Shown: positions 22,656 through 34,757 of the stretch, piece after piece
How positions within the stretch are numbered: the stretch's first letter is position 1
Layout of the letters: each line of letters starts with the position of its first letter
Assembly: GCA_025667525.1 (NCBI GenBank)
Contig: CM046882.1
Coordinates: forward strand, 525,786,618 to 525,850,617
Source of the DNA: Glebionis coronaria
Taxonomy: Eukaryota > Streptophyta > Magnoliopsida > Asterales > Asteraceae
Length of the DNA stretch: 64,000 nucleotides
Reading direction: 5' to 3'
Made by a program: the position numbers and the translations under genes
The notes under the pieces: model-generated
Database searches by the model: none
The model's input: the letters and a program-made list of their open reading frames with translations, nothing else
Told to the model about the DNA's origin: nothing

Positions 22656-25065
22656 AGGAAGCCGAAACGGGTTAGAGACTCTGGCTATCATAAGGAAAAG
22701 ATGTTGTTATGCAAAAAGATAGAAGTTGGGGTTAAACTGTCGGTTGAGGAAGGAGCAATGCTTGATGACACCGATGATGAAGCCTCCGACCAAGTACTTG
22801 AAGCACATTAATCATACATGGAAAAAATTGAAGAAGTTCTCAAAGTCAGTTAATATGACAATGGTCATATCTTTGATACCGAGCCAATCGATAAGGTACA
22901 TACTGACGACGAATATAATTTGTTTAGTGATACTCATGAGCATAGTGAGCCTCCAACAACCATTACTGACACGTGTATGATGGAAACGGTTGATAGCAAT
23001 ACCACACCCGATTCATTAGACATGTGCAATAATGAGTCTAAGGATGATCAACATGCAAACGAGTATAATGATGAGGAGGAGCGTATTGCACTTGCTAACT
23101 TAATTGCTTATTTACAAAAAGATGTCAAAGAAACTAAAAAGATTCAAAAGCAGTTAAAGAAGGCAAACGCTACGCTCACTCAAAATTTTGAAGAAAGCAA
23201 AGTTGTAGTTATAAAATCTAGTGAGCTTCTTGCAAGCTGCAGAGCTGAGCTTCTTCAAAAAGAAAAAGAGCTTGCAATGTACAAAGGGGATGTCATTACT
23301 ACTGTTAAGGATGTGTTTGAAACTAAATACAACGAAACTCTTAAGCTTTTAGAACAAGAGAAACGTAACTATAACACCTCTTTAAGTACTGAACGACACA
23401 AAACGTATCTTGCTACCACTAAAGTGAATGAGTTAACTCAAAAGATTGGTTTTCTTCAAGAGGATAAAACTAAACTAGTCACTGCGAAGACAGAAGAGGT
23501 TGCTAACTTGCAAAAATCTTTCAAAATTAAACAAGCAAAAGACATCGACAAAGTCGTGGAACTTGAAGTTCAAATTGATTTTTATAAGAAAATTGTTTAT
23601 AAAACAAATCAATCTATTCAAACCATGCGAATGTTGGCACCTCGTTCGATTTTCAAGGGTAAAGCTAGTTTTGTTATTCCTAAGTACCTCGAGCAAGCTC
23701 AATCTGAGAACCCGCGTCTATATCTTGAGGAGTCCCAATGGACCGACCTTGATTGTCATCTTGTTAGGCCCGATAGTGATGAGTCACTAAGTTTTGAAGA
23801 GGAGAGTAGATCACCAGTGAATAAAGACTTTGTGAAACCATATAATTATGCTTATGAAAATAGTCTTTATGAAATTTTCTGACCACAAAAACAGAAGTCT
23901 CGTGAGAAAATATTTTACGAATGTGCACAAATAAGAATTAAATGGAGACAATTTTTGCCACCAAGAAAACTAATGTTTCAAAATATATCGGGTACTTGCC
24001 GCATCAAGCTTCTATAAACAAGAGTAAGCAAGCACTTAGTATTCTTAAGAGTAAATTGAAAATTTTAAAAAGGTTGTTGATGATGACTGGAAAAAATATG
24101 AACTTTTGAAAGGTGATAAAGAAATTCCTCACGATATAACTGTTCTTGTGAAAACTATTTTGATTACTCTTGCGGAAAATACAAAGAAACATGCTTTGGA
24201 ATTTGAAAAGTTAATAGAGCAAGAAATGTTTGACGATTTGAAATATGTGAAATCTATTGAAAAAGAAATTGACGACCATCAACCTGAAAGAGAAAATTTT
24301 TCTATAGCATATGATATACTCTTGCAAGAATGCCTCTCAAAAGATATTACGTGTGTCTATGTTACATCTTGTGCTGATATCGATGAATATTCTGATGTTG
24401 TATGCAAATATCTTGATCAAGTAAAAGAGTGTGAACGTCTTGAAACTGAGCTTTTAAATAAAGTTGACCAAAAAGAGTTTTCGTTACTTCAACATAGATA
24501 TGATTTTCTTCAAAAACATTGTCATTCACTTGAACTTGCTTTGCAAAACAAAGTTGGCAGTTTTTCAAATGATACACCTTTGGAAGTAAAATTATATGAG
24601 TCATGTCGATTACTAAATGAAAAAAGTCTTGACATTGGGAATTTAAAAGCCCAGTTACAAGAAAAGGACATAGCAATAGCAGAGTTGAAGAAACTCGTTG
24701 CTAAGATGGGTGGTAAAGTTGTGGAACCTAGCGTTAAGAAATCTGTTGTTAGACAACCCAATGACTATAAAGTGAATAAATCCTCTATCTTGGGAAAACC
24801 ATCCGCTTTCTCAAATTCCTCGTTTGCAAAACCTGTGTTTGCCCCCAAGATGGATGGAAAGGAAAGGTTACCACAGAATCAATCCATAAGGAATACTTTA
24901 GCACCAAGCGTTAAGCACAATAATGTGATTAAACCAGGGATGTATAGAATGACCACTAAACCAACAAACAAAGTTAGTAAATCGCCTCAGACTTCTAGAA
25001 ACAGTAATACTCGTGTGTCTCCTACTACAGGAGTAGTCTCCACTGCTAGTGTTAGCCGACCTTAG
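22656..25065 (+). pseudogene. SIRE-like gag extension: long coiled-coil regions
   Basis: 22920-23882 (about 320 codons) and 24106-25065 (about 319 codons) are the longest open stretches of this element. Both are rich in E, K, L and Q with heptad-like spacing (IAYLQKDVKETKKIQKQLKK; LQEKDIAIAELKKLVAKMG) and so are predicted coiled coils. They end in basic, serine/asparagine-rich segments. Their place between knuckle and protease fits the long gag of the SIRE lineage. Their cellular role is unknown; a structural role in the particle is an inference. Confidence 0.75.
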
Positions 25066-25080
25066 CTTAAGAGCACTCAA

Positions 25081-25672
25081 GTGCATCATAAGGTTTGGAA
25101 ACACAAGAGTGAAGGGAAGATGAAGGAAGTAGAAGAACACCCTAGGAATTTGTATGTTTCTAAGAATAAAACGTCTGTAATCACATGTAATGACGATTTA
25201 AATGATTTGACTGCTTTGAATGCTTTAAATGTTAAGTTCTTTTGTGTGAAATGTGGAAAATGTGCTAATGCTGATCATTCTATGTGTGCTGTGAATAATG
25301 TGAAAGGCGTAGATACTAGAACTAAGAAGCAAGTTGCGATGCTTATTAGTGCTAGTAAACCCAAACGCAAACTGAACTATTCTGGTGCAACCCTCACTAA
25401 GAAAAGTATTGCATCAGACTCCACCACTAAGAACCCTAGAAGCAGAACTAGGGAATTATATGAGTCTGCTAGCAAGTCTTGGAAATGGTGGTTTTCTAAT
25501 CAATGTCCTCCAGGATATAAATGGATGCCTAAGTTTAGGAAAGAAAACGTGACAACGAGCGTTAATGTGCCTTTAAGTGCTGAAACTAGGGAGACTAATG
25601 AATCGGAAATCACAACTAACATGGAATTCGATTTAGCAAATGCTCCATCGTGTTCTAATTCTTCTGCAGGTG
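25081..25672 (+). pseudogene. SIRE-like region between coiled coil and protease
   Basis: Open frame from 25081, basic and lysine-rich, with a CVKCGKCANADHSMC cysteine cluster (CX2CX2CX4HX2C) that looks like a second knuckle-like zinc site, and a CPPGYKWMPK segment. The frame leads into the protease but shifts near 25670. Confidence 0.65.
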
Positions 25673-27110
25673 ATCGATATAATTCTCTTCATACTGGACT
25701 CCGGATACACGAAGCACATGACGGGGAATCTCAAGCTTTTAATTAACTTTGTAGAGAAGTTCCGGGGTACGGTCCGATTCGGAAATGATCAATTTGCACC
25801 GATCCTAGGATATGGAGATTTGGTTCAGGGTAATATAACGATAAAAAGGGTATACTACGTCGAATGGCTCAATCACAATCTTTTCTCGGTTGGTCAATTC
25901 TATGATGCTGATTTGGAGGTTGCTTTTAGAAAGAAGACATGTTTTATTTGTGATTATGATGGGAATGACTTACTTACCGGTTCACGGGGTACTGATCTCT
26001 ACACAATTTCACTTCAAGACACAACTTCAACAACTCCAATTTGCTTCATGGCTAAAGCTTCAACGACTCAAGCATGGTTATGGCATCAACGTCTATCTCA
26101 TCTTAATTTTAATACCATCAACTTGCTTTCCAAGAAAGATATTGTGAGAGGCCTTCCAAGCTTGAAATTCATCAAAAATCATCTTTGTTCTTCTTGTGAG
26201 CTTTGTAAAGCTAAACAAAGTAGTTTCAAGACAAAGACTACACCAAGCTCTAAAGGACGGTTAGATCTTCTTCATATCGATTTGTGTGGACCCATGCGTG
26301 TTCAAAGCATCAATGGGAAGAAATACGTTATGATAATTGTCGATGATTACTCAAGGTACACGTGGACTCACTTCTTGAGGTCCAAGGATGAAACACCTGA
26401 GGTTCTCAAAGCTTATACAACGTGGTCTTCAAGCTCAAGTAAAAGTGGTACGTATTGACAGAGGAACAGAATTCTTGAATTCAACTCTAAAGAGTTATTT
26501 TGAAGCCGAAGGCATTGAACATGAAACATCTGTTGCTCGAACACCCGAACAAAACAGTGTTGTTGAATGACGAAACCGTACTTTAGTTGAGGCTGCTCGA
26601 ACATTATTATCCGATTCAAAACTACCACTATTCTTTTAGGCCGAAGCCGTGTCAACCGCATGCTACACACAAACCGATCCTTAATTATCCCAAGACACGA
26701 AAAGACACCATATAACATAATTCATGATCGAAAACCTTCACTCAAACACCTTCATGTTTTTGGATGTACGTGTTACATTATTCGAGATGGTGAACATCTG
26801 GACAAGATGAAAGAGAAAGGTGATCCATGCATTCTAGTGGGATATGCAACTCAGTATTAGGGATATAGAGTGTACAACAAGAGAACCAAACTGATAGTCG
26901 AGACTATTCATATAATATTTGATGAATTACAAGAAATGACACTTGAACAAAACAATTTAAGTCTCGCTCCATAACGACAAAAGACTTTTGTGCACAACCG
27001 CACGGAACTCGAAACTCAAGACGACAACAATGAACCGTCAAGTTCAAAGCTGGTTCCTGAACATGTTCCAAGAGCAGATATGACAGTGGACACGATACTT
27101 GAATAGTTGG
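25640..27110 (+). pseudogene. SIRE-like protease, pre-integrase and integrase
   Basis: The protease active site is ILDSGYTKHMTGN (D at 25697-25699), followed by VYYVEWLNHNLFSVGQ. The pre-integrase domain is WLWHQRLSHLNFNTIN...CELCK (HHCC ligands present). The integrase core has HIDLCGPMRV and IIVDDYSRYTW, then after a frame change at about 26425 the RIDRGTEFLN aspartate segment. The third catalytic segment is interrupted by TGA at about 26568. A further stop lies at 26858 in the C-terminal part (HVFGCTCYI, LVGYATQY). Order and motifs are copia-type; non-functional. Confidence 0.88.
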
Positions 27111-27700
27111 AAATGTTATATGGACCAATGTTTGATGAATATTTCACGGGGGAGAAACATGATGTATCGAAGTCTTCCGTTGTCACTCATTATAAGAATG
27201 ATGATATTGATCATCGTCAACAAAAGGATACAACTTCATCTACTTCAACACGGGTTTCTACAGATTTAACTCCTCATAATATCACTTCAACAATTGATCC
27301 TACAACATCCACAACTACTGTCATTGCTACAGAGAACATAAATCAAGCAGACAATGCATTATATGACGATGATGATTTTCACAACCCATTCGGTACATCG
27401 GTACATGAAACTGGAGAGTCTTCTACTCGCCATGTTGATCCGTCAAATATGCATACGTTCTACCAACGACATACTTCAACACATCATTGGACCCGAGATC
27501 ATCCTTTGGTTCAAGTAATTGGAAACCCTTCACAGCCTGTTCGTACAAGACGACAATTAGAAACCGATGGCGACGTTTGTATGTTCGCACTCGCCGTGAG
27601 TATAGCTGAACCGAAAAACTTCAAAGAAGCCATGGCTGATCATGGTTAGATTGAATCGATGCAAGATGAACTTCTTCAATTTGAAAGACTTAAAGTCTGA
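27107..27700 (+). pseudogene. SIRE-like acidic/threonine-rich linker before RT
   Basis: An open stretch rich in T, S, D and H (STIDPTTSTTTVIATEN; DDDDFHNPFG), ending in VRTRRQLETDGDVCMFA and EPKNFKEAM, the segments that precede RVT_2 in copia polyproteins. TAG stop at 27647. Confidence 0.75.
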
Positions 27701-27719
27701 GAACGTGTTGACAGAGCAT

Positions 27720-29168
27720 ACGATGTGATTCCATTAAATCTTCGTTGGGTCTGGAAAAACAAGATGGATGAAGAAAACACAATCATCAAGAACAAAGCTA
27801 GGCTAGTGGCTAAGGGGTATGGCCAGAAAGAGGGAATTGATTTTGAAGAATCATTTGCACCAGTTGCTCGTATGGAAGCAGTCAGGATTTTCCTTGCTTA
27901 TGTTGCACATAAGGGATTCACTGTTTATCAAATGGACGTGAAGACAACATTTCTTAACGGTCCTTTGAAAGAAGAAGTCTATGTCACGCAGCCGGAAGGA
28001 TTCGTCAATCCTCATTATCCTAACAAGGTGTATCGTCTCCACAAAGCACTTTATGGACTCAAGTAAGCTCCAAGGGCGTGGTACGACGAGCTCTCGAAAT
28101 TTCTGGTATCCAAAAGTTTCTCAAAAGGTTCCATTGATCTAACTTTGTTCACTTACAAATATGGGGATGACATTTTGCTTATGTAGATTTATGTTGATGA
28201 CATTATTTTCGGGTCTACAAACCCAAAACTTTCAAAATGGTTTGAAAAAGTCATTTATAGGAAATTTGAAATGTCAATGATGGGAGAACTAAAATTCTTT
28301 CTAGGAATTCAAGTTCACCAATCCTCAAGTGGTATCTTTATTAACCAAGCTAAGTATTGTCAAGAGATAATCAAAAAGCATGGTATGACCTCACGTGACC
28401 CCGTTGGGACACCATTATCTACCACATCCCTAGATGCTTATTTGGAGGGAGATGTCATAGATCAAACAAAATTTCATTCCATGATCGGCTCCCTCATGTA
28501 CTTAACAGCAAGCCGACCAGATATATTAAATGCTACGTGTTATTGTGCACGTTATCAAGCACGACTCACTGAAAAGCACCTCAAGGAGGTTAAACGGATC
28601 TTTCGGTACCTTAAGAATACCATTCATTTGGGACTGGTATCCGAGGGAAACCGGTTTCTTTCTAACGGCCTATTCAGATTCTGATCATGCAGGGTGTCTT
28701 GATACACAAAAAATTACTTCTGGTGGTGCATAATTTCTAGGTCAAGATAAGCTCGTAGGATGGTCTTCCAAGAAGCAGGATTGCATGTCACTATCATCAG
28801 CCAAAGCGGAGTATGTGTCTCTATCTGCGTGTTGTGCTCAAGTTCTTTGGATGAGAACACAACTCACGGATTATGGCTTCCACTTTGATAAAGTACCTAT
28901 GTACTGTGACTCAAAGTCCGCCATAGCCATCTCCTGCAATCCGGTACAACATTCCCGCACGAAGCACATTGATGTCAGATATCACTTCATTAAGGAACAA
29001 GTTGAAAGGGGTATCGCTGAACTATACTTTGTTGGAACTGATTACCAATTAGCTGACTTGTTTACAAAAGCTCTTTCTAAAGAGAGGTTTGCGTATCTAG
29101 TTAGGAAAATTGGTATGAGATGTTTGACTCCAGCAGAACTAAAGATTCTGGCAAAGAATCCTACTTGA
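27720..29168 (+). pseudogene. SIRE-like reverse transcriptase and RNase H
   Basis: RT blocks in order: [38 protein letters not shown], catalytic D in [21 protein letters not shown], the active-site YVDDIIFGS (YVDD at 28190-28201), and GELKFFLGIQVHQ. The RNase H part contains SRPDILNATC, DSDHAGC, SLSSAKAEYVSLS, MYCDSKSAI, and KHIDVRYHFIKEQVE. Stops at 28064 and 28184 and frame changes near 28680-28740 break it. RNase H ends at 29168 (TGA), the end of pol. Confidence 0.9.
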
Positions 29169-31699
29169 TTCATCTATCAAACATCTACTTGTAAATATCA
29201 TTAAAAAACAAAATACAAAAATATAAAACATATAAAACCACAACACAAAATTAAAAATCTTTCATAATCCAAAAATATTCTTCTCGACATGTCTTTCAGT
29301 ATCGATAATATGGACGTACATAGAAATGTCGCTCAATAACGACACGGGTGTGTATATTAAGCTCGAATGAAAGTTGTAAATATTTTTCAAAACATGTCAT
29401 TTTTACTTTTAATAAAGGAAAATGTCTATTTTGGACAATTTTTCCAACAACGGGTAGAGCAATCTATCTTGGGTTGAGATTGTCACAAAACATTCAATGT
29501 TTTGAGCTCAACACAATGGCTTGTAATCACTTTCAGATTGCAACCCGGATCGATATTCACGGGGGAGTGTACGATTTAGTGTCCTTACCCTCAGCAAAAG
29601 AAGAGAAATCTTTTTACACTTGAGTGGATTTTTCAAGATATTCAAAGTCTATGAACTCAAGTTTATGCTTTAGAAAAACCGTTTCGCCAAAAAGAAATAG
29701 AGTTTTTCAAAAAGCGTTGAACACAATTTTTTCAAGAGTTTTTCCATGATTATTCAAAATCTTTCAAACATTGTGTGTTCAAAAAGCTAAATGTGGATCA
29801 CATCCTCACAATGACAATTCAAATGGATCAATTTTTGAGGGGGAGCTTTCCTAATTCATGCTAAGTTGGACACATTTTTCTCTCGAAAGTTTTTCAAGAC
29901 TATTTTTTACAATATATTTTAATCAAATTTGGTATCTCTAATATCAAACGATTTTATATGTTAGAGATAGGGGAGAAAATGTGATTAAAATGTGATGTAA
30001 AGACTCAAGCACTTATGGTTACGATCAAAACCCACAACATCTTTAATCCACAACGTTATTAGTGTCATAAGGGTGGTTAGGTTTAAGTCCTATGATCCAA
30101 CCAGAACCGGAGGGATCTTCCCAGGGATAATCCAATAGATTATTAGAAGTCCTTAGAAAAGATGGAGTAGAATGTGAACATAGCTGAATGCCGACTAAGT
30201 ACTGATGCTAGCACTGGAACAATCACAACAAGGTGCTAGTAATGATGTGTTGGTAAGCATTGAAGGGGTTGAAGAATGAAAAAGAAATGTACGGATAAAG
30301 GGTGTAAAGAAATTAGCCCTCCATACAACTTAGACAGAAACCGGGTCAACACATCATGAATATAACGCATCATGGACCCAGTGATGTTATGCACAACCCT
30401 TCCCCGACTAACTTAGACTTCTCTCAAAAGAAGTTTGTTTTATTGTCACGGATATCAACACGACTTCTTTTGACTTTCTCACTCCGAGATAGTTGATATT
30501 GAATAGGTGGCATCTGCTCCAACCTCCAACCACTAAAAGTGCACAAATCGAGTCTAGAGCCAAGAGATCAATCAAATCTCGTTAGGACACACGGAATGAC
30601 GATAAAGAGATTCCTACGCTATATCCTTGCGATATTGCTAGAACACTCAGATTGATACTACTTAGTATTCACAATGATGAGTGGAAATCCTTCCAGTGTT
30701 AACATCAAACAGCAATGCGGTAGGTCATGTGTAACATTCTTTATGAATTGAACATGTGTAAAACTGAAAAGCAACAGTGGTTTGATTCTGAATTGATTCA
30801 AACTCGTTTCAGGTTTCTACGCAACATCTTTATGATCTTTACAGAACATTCAGAGTGATATTCATTAATATTCACAATGACGAATGGAAATCCTTCCAGC
30901 GTCAACATCAAACAGCGCTACGGTAGGTAACTTGCGAGATTCTTTATGAATCAAGCTTGTATCAACTGGAAAGCAACAATGGTAAGATTCTTTAAGAATC
31001 AAACTTGTTCCAGGAATTTGAATTGACGACTTTAATCAAGCGGATATTTATCCAATTGATTTACTCTTTATGTTCGCAGTCTTGTTTGAGACGGTCGAGT
31101 AAAGAGAACGACTAGTACAGCCGCGAAACTCTGTCAAGGAGGTTCTTAATTGAATCTAGCTAATCACATGTACGATATTTAATATCGTCTAACGGTCTTC
31201 ACCGAACCGAGGTAAAACGCTACCGATTTAGGACAAATGTCAAAGCAATTCAGTCCGTGTCTAGGTTTTGTCTCAAGAAGGTGGCGTTACGGTGTACTCA
31301 GCAAAGTCGAAGATTCAAAACCACATACTCATGCCCAAAGACATATTCAACAATCAAGAAAGCTTAAGACTTCCGCAACTCTGATGATCAAAATCTTCCT
31401 TATCATTTAATGTAGAGGAATGACCTCTCTTCAAAGGAGATTGTTAGCAAGATTTCAAGATTGTGCAACGTATGAGCATATGGATGAAGAGACAAGATCG
31501 CAAGATGGCAAAGACAAGTCAAGAATGATTTGAAGATCTCAACATAAAATACAAAGTCGAAAGATAACGACAAAGGCTCAAAGATCACAACATGAAGGAA
31601 CAAGACTACTATTACACGTTCAAGACTCGGTTATGACGAGATTAATAATCTCTAAAATCTTCAAATGACAAAGGGGAATGACCTCTCATTGGGCGAGAT
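29169..31699 (+). other. SIRE-like 3' region, 2.5 kb, no recognised gene
   Basis: No long reading frame. It contains a purine-rich TTTTTGAGGGGGAGC near 29834-29848, a 201-203 bp tandem duplication (separate entry), and a short purine stretch (ACAAAGGGGAATGACC, near 31667) ahead of the 3' LTR at 31700. SIRE-lineage elements sometimes carry an env-like frame here; none is visible. Confidence 0.7.
30611..31014. repeat. Tandem duplication of about 200 bp in the SIRE-like 3' region
   Basis: 30611-30813 and 30814-31014 are adjacent copies sharing AATGGAAATCCTTCCAG(C/T)GT-type blocks, TCAACATCAAACAGC and a TTCTTTATGAAT block. They are clearly diverged, with many substitutions. Confidence 0.85.
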
Positions 31700-32091
31700 T
31701 GTAAGCCTCAAAATATTGAGTCAAACAAGAATGATCGATCATAGGTTTATTATGTATCATTTATTAGAACGTTGTAAATAGCTAGTTAAATAGTCGTGAT
31801 ATTACGGGCTTGATGGCTAGCTTAAAAGGCCTCTTTCAAGGTACTAAGCATTTATTCAAGCCCGGCCCAATCAAACATATAGCCCATTATGCCACATGTA
31901 GGCAAGGCTATAACTCTCCTAGCATGTTAGGAGAGGTGTGTTGGTTGTTCATTTTTATAATCTAATCTTCCCTAAGTTTCACACATCTCTCTCTTTTCTC
32001 TCTATACTTTCTCTCTCTAGAATTCATCTATTTTCATCTATCTTTCTTCTTCCTTTCTTTCTTGTTTGATCATTACAAATTAGGGACAACC
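31700..32091 (+). repeat. SIRE-like 3' LTR
   Basis: Direct repeat of 20183-20579 starting TGTAAGCCTC. It ends AGGGACAACC (CA changed to CC) and is followed by GGTGT at 32092-32096. Confidence 0.93.
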
Positions 32092-32388
32092 GGTGTCTTG
32101 GTTTGCATCTATTCGTCTTCCTCAAAATCTTAAGTATATGTTAGAAGGCGTATTTTATATTGCTTGGCGGTGTATTTGGGTGTTCAGTAATCGCTCCATT
32201 TTTGATGATTCGTCCCCTAGAAGATCGGTGATCTTTGATGATATTGTATCTCTATCTTATAATTGGTGTTCTAGCCGTTGTAATAGAGGGTTGTCTCATG
32301 GGAGTCTTGGTTAAAAACCCTTGTTTGATTTCTTTATAATGTTTCTTCTAGCATCTTACCAGTTTAATAATATTTGCCGTTAAAGAAA
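32092..32388 (+). pseudogene. LINE ORF2 C-terminus, 3' UTR and tail (right of the nested element)
   Basis: Continues the split LINE in the same codon phase: WFASIRLPQNLKYMLEGV, then IAWRCIWVFSNRSIF, ending with TAA at 32312-32314. A short 3' UTR ends in TTTGCCGTTAAAGAAAAA at about 32371-32388, the tail type shared by the other LINE copies here. No target duplication for this LINE was found. Confidence 0.88.
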
Positions 32389-33014
32389 AATTATAACAAT
32401 ATAAAGCGTAAAGTGTATTTGTTTATATTCTAAAATTATTGGAAAAATATGAAAATATATATGTCTCACTTAACACTAACTAAATTATTTAAATTTAACC
32501 AATAAAGTTTATTAATTACCTCTTTTTTAAAAGTTTTCTTTTTCACAAATTTAACATCTATAATTTTATATAAAAAATTTTATCGAATTTCTCCATCAAT
32601 TGTTTTTTAAACATTTGTCAAGTAAGAAAATTTATAATTTAAAAAAAAATCAATTAGGAGGTTGTTTCTTATAAAAAGAACAATCTTTTTTTTAAATACA
32701 AAAATCTTAACTTGTTATTTATGCTTTACTCTGTTCAAAAAAAATAAAAATTTATGCTTTACTAAATTAAAATTTAGTGTTTAAGGATATAAACCTCTTT
32801 TCAACTTTTATTGTAATTAAAGTAAATTTATGTAGAATATATTAATTGAGATATTTGCATGAGTTCTTGGATGAAATGATAATTGTAAAAAAAATTTATT
32901 AACAAATTTCAGGAAGTAAAACCTTGATTATGTAGGTATATTTACCCGACTCAAAGTGCGGTCAGTTATTTTGTGACTATCATTTTGTTACGAGCTAGTT
33001 TTTATTTTATTCTG
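32389..33014. other. AT-rich spacer
   Basis: Very AT-rich, with homopolymer runs; no gene or structured element recognised. Confidence 0.6.
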
Positions 33015-33357
33015 TTTTAAGTTGGAGTATAGGGGTTAAATGTCGAACTTAGTATTAGTCAGACAGGATTAGAATAAGGTTGTTGGATTTGCTTATGTTT
33101 CAAGGCCACTCGTCTTTTTTACACAACAGACTTCCTAGTCTAAGTTGGAGTCGGTTTGTTCTCCCTTCCCCTTCTATAGAAGGAGGTGAGGTGGAGTGTT
33201 TTTATCACGTCATTCTTTCTTATTAATCAAACAATCGGTTAGGGATAGTACCTGTGTTTACTTTTCGTTCGAATATAACTGTTGTGTTGTGTGTTCTGCT
33301 TTAAGATCAAAGTTCCGCTATATTTGTAACCAGGTTGTTGGTTGTTAAATCACTACA
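33015..33357 (+). repeat. copia-C 5' LTR
   Basis: Ends ATCACTACA just before the primer site. The start at TGTTTTAAGTTGGAG is an estimate. No second copy is present for comparison. Confidence 0.55.
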
Positions 33358-33359
33358 AG

Positions 33360-33373
33360 TGGTATCAAAGCAC
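33360..33373 (+). other. copia-C primer-binding site
   Basis: TGGTATCAAAGCAC, one base from the tRNA-iMet type site TGGTATCAGAGC, two bases after the LTR end. Confidence 0.8.
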
Positions 33374-33876
33374 AAGTTCTCAGGTTCTCTGGTTTACTAG
33401 AATCGATCGTTAAAGGTTATTCTTGGGTATTCGTTTTCTAGAAGGAGGAGGTAACAATTGCTTGGGCTACCAGTTATCGAGTACAAAAGAGTACTTGTTG
33501 TTCATGTTCTTGATTGACAAGGAAGTAGAAAGGATTGTGACTTTAAAGGGTTTTTCTTTTTTTAATCGACAAGATTGGTGTCTGTTAATCCTTTTCTTGT
33601 CGGTGTTGTTATGAGGAACAAGAAAGGCTGGTTGGTTTTTTATGTATAAAATTCAACTAAAAGTGACTTTTCAAAGCGTTTTAGGCTAATTAGTATTATG
33701 ACACTTTATTAGGATTATCAAGCCAAGATTATATTGGGTCGGGTTTTAAGATTCAGTTAGTTTTTTGGTTTTTTAAACAAAAGGTTATACTTTGAAGTAT
33801 TTACACAAGGAAACTTTATTGTTTTGTGATTGTGAGGGTTTATCGTGTGGTTTAACAAATCAACAAAGGATACAAA

Positions 33877-34437
33877 ATGACGAGAATCAAGTTTGACATC
33901 AAGAAATTCGATACAACTTGTGGTTCCGGGTTATAGAGGATCAAGATGTGTGCTTTATTAATTCAACATAGATTTGAAGCACCTCTGGAGGTCTTACCCG
34001 TGGATATGGAAGCTACAGTGAAAGTTGAGCTTGAAAAGAAAGCTCGTAATGACATGATTTTGTGTTTAGGTAAAAAGATTCATAGAGAGGTTATCAGGGA
34101 GACGATTACAACGGGGGTTTGGTCCAAGCTCGAGTCTTTGTACATGACAAAGTCATTGGCCAATAAGTTTTACGAGAAGAAGAAGTTGTATATATTTTAC
34201 GTGTCGGTTGGATGAAAGATGAGTTCAACCAAATCATTCTTGATTTAGCATATATTAAGGTTAAATTTGAGAATGAAATTATTGCTTTATTATTACTCAA
34301 TTCTTTACCAAAACTATACGAACACTTTGTGGATACTTTGATTTATAGATGGGAAGTTTTCTTTACCAGAACTATACGAACACTTTGCGAATACATTGTT
34401 TTATGGATGGGAAGCTTTCACTTTGGAGTAGCTAACA
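33877..34437 (+). pseudogene. copia-C gag fragment
   Basis: ATG at 33877 (MTRIKFDIKKFD). It encodes a copia gag of the UBN2 type (KMCALLIQHRFEAPLEVLP, EVIRETITTGVWSKLESLYMTKSLANKF). There is an in-frame stop at about 33934 and another at 34213, after which the frame changes (DEFNQIILDLAYIKVKFENEIIALLLLNSLP). The end is scrambled by a 58-bp duplication. Confidence 0.8.
34304..34419. repeat. 58-bp tandem duplication in copia-C gag
   Basis: 34304-34361 and 34362-34419 both read TTTACCARAACTATACGAAC followed by ACTTTG, with several differences. It duplicates a coding segment of gag. Confidence 0.85.
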
Positions 34438-34757
34438 CTTAGGTGAGCAAAACAAATCAAAAACCGAATCGGACCAACAAACCGAGCCAAATCGCCAAAC
34501 CGAGCCGAACCTATCAAAATTAAACCGATCATTTTCAGTTCGGTTTTGTTATTAATAATCTGGTTTCGCTTTTGCTTGGTATGGTTTCGATTCGATTCAG
34601 TTAAAACCAAGAAAAATATGCTTAAACTATCTATTTGGTTCGGTTTTGTTCGGTTCGGTTATACTTCGATTTTCGATTTTGCTTGGTTCAATTGGATTTG
34701 TTTTTTTATTCATGCTTTTCTTATAGTCGGTTTTCGGTAATCCATGCTCATCCTTAG
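34438..34757. mobile_element. hAT-type MITE rich in AACCGAA / TTCGGTT
   Basis: Termini are inverted: left CTTAGGTGAGCAAAAC, right (reverse-complemented) CTAAGGATGAGCATGG. The left half is full of AACCGA(A/G) motifs, the right half of GGTTCGGTT, so the element folds on itself. The GGTGAGCA terminus resembles a widespread plant hAT-MITE type (family knowledge). No convincing 8-bp target duplication was found. Confidence 0.65.

Larger units (their letters stand above)
20183..32091 (+). mobile_element. SIRE/Maximus-like Ty1-copia element nested in the LINE (11.9 kb)
   Basis: LTRs at 20183-20579 (397 bp) and 31700-32091 (392 bp) are about 93% alike by eye. Target duplication GGTGT occurs at 20178-20182 and 32092-32096. 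The internal region has a primer-binding site, a repeat-rich leader, gag, a long coiled-coil extension, protease, integrase, RT and RNase H, then 2.5 kb without coding before the 3' LTR. The large size, long gag with coiled coils, and long 3' region fit the SIRE/Maximus lineage (family knowledge; not confirmed by a tree). Multiple stops and frameshifts make it inactive. The older LTR divergence makes it the oldest of the three flanked LTR elements here. Confidence 0.93.
33015..34437 (+). mobile_element. copia-C: 5' part of a Ty1-copia element (LTR, primer site, gag)
   Basis: The 5' LTR (about 33015-33357), a primer-binding site TGGTATCAAAGCAC (33360-33373), a leader and a gag fragment (33877-34437) are present. 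Protease, integrase, RT, RNase H and the 3' LTR are missing; sequence changes to a MITE at 34438. It is therefore truncated by deletion or recombination. Confidence 0.75.
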
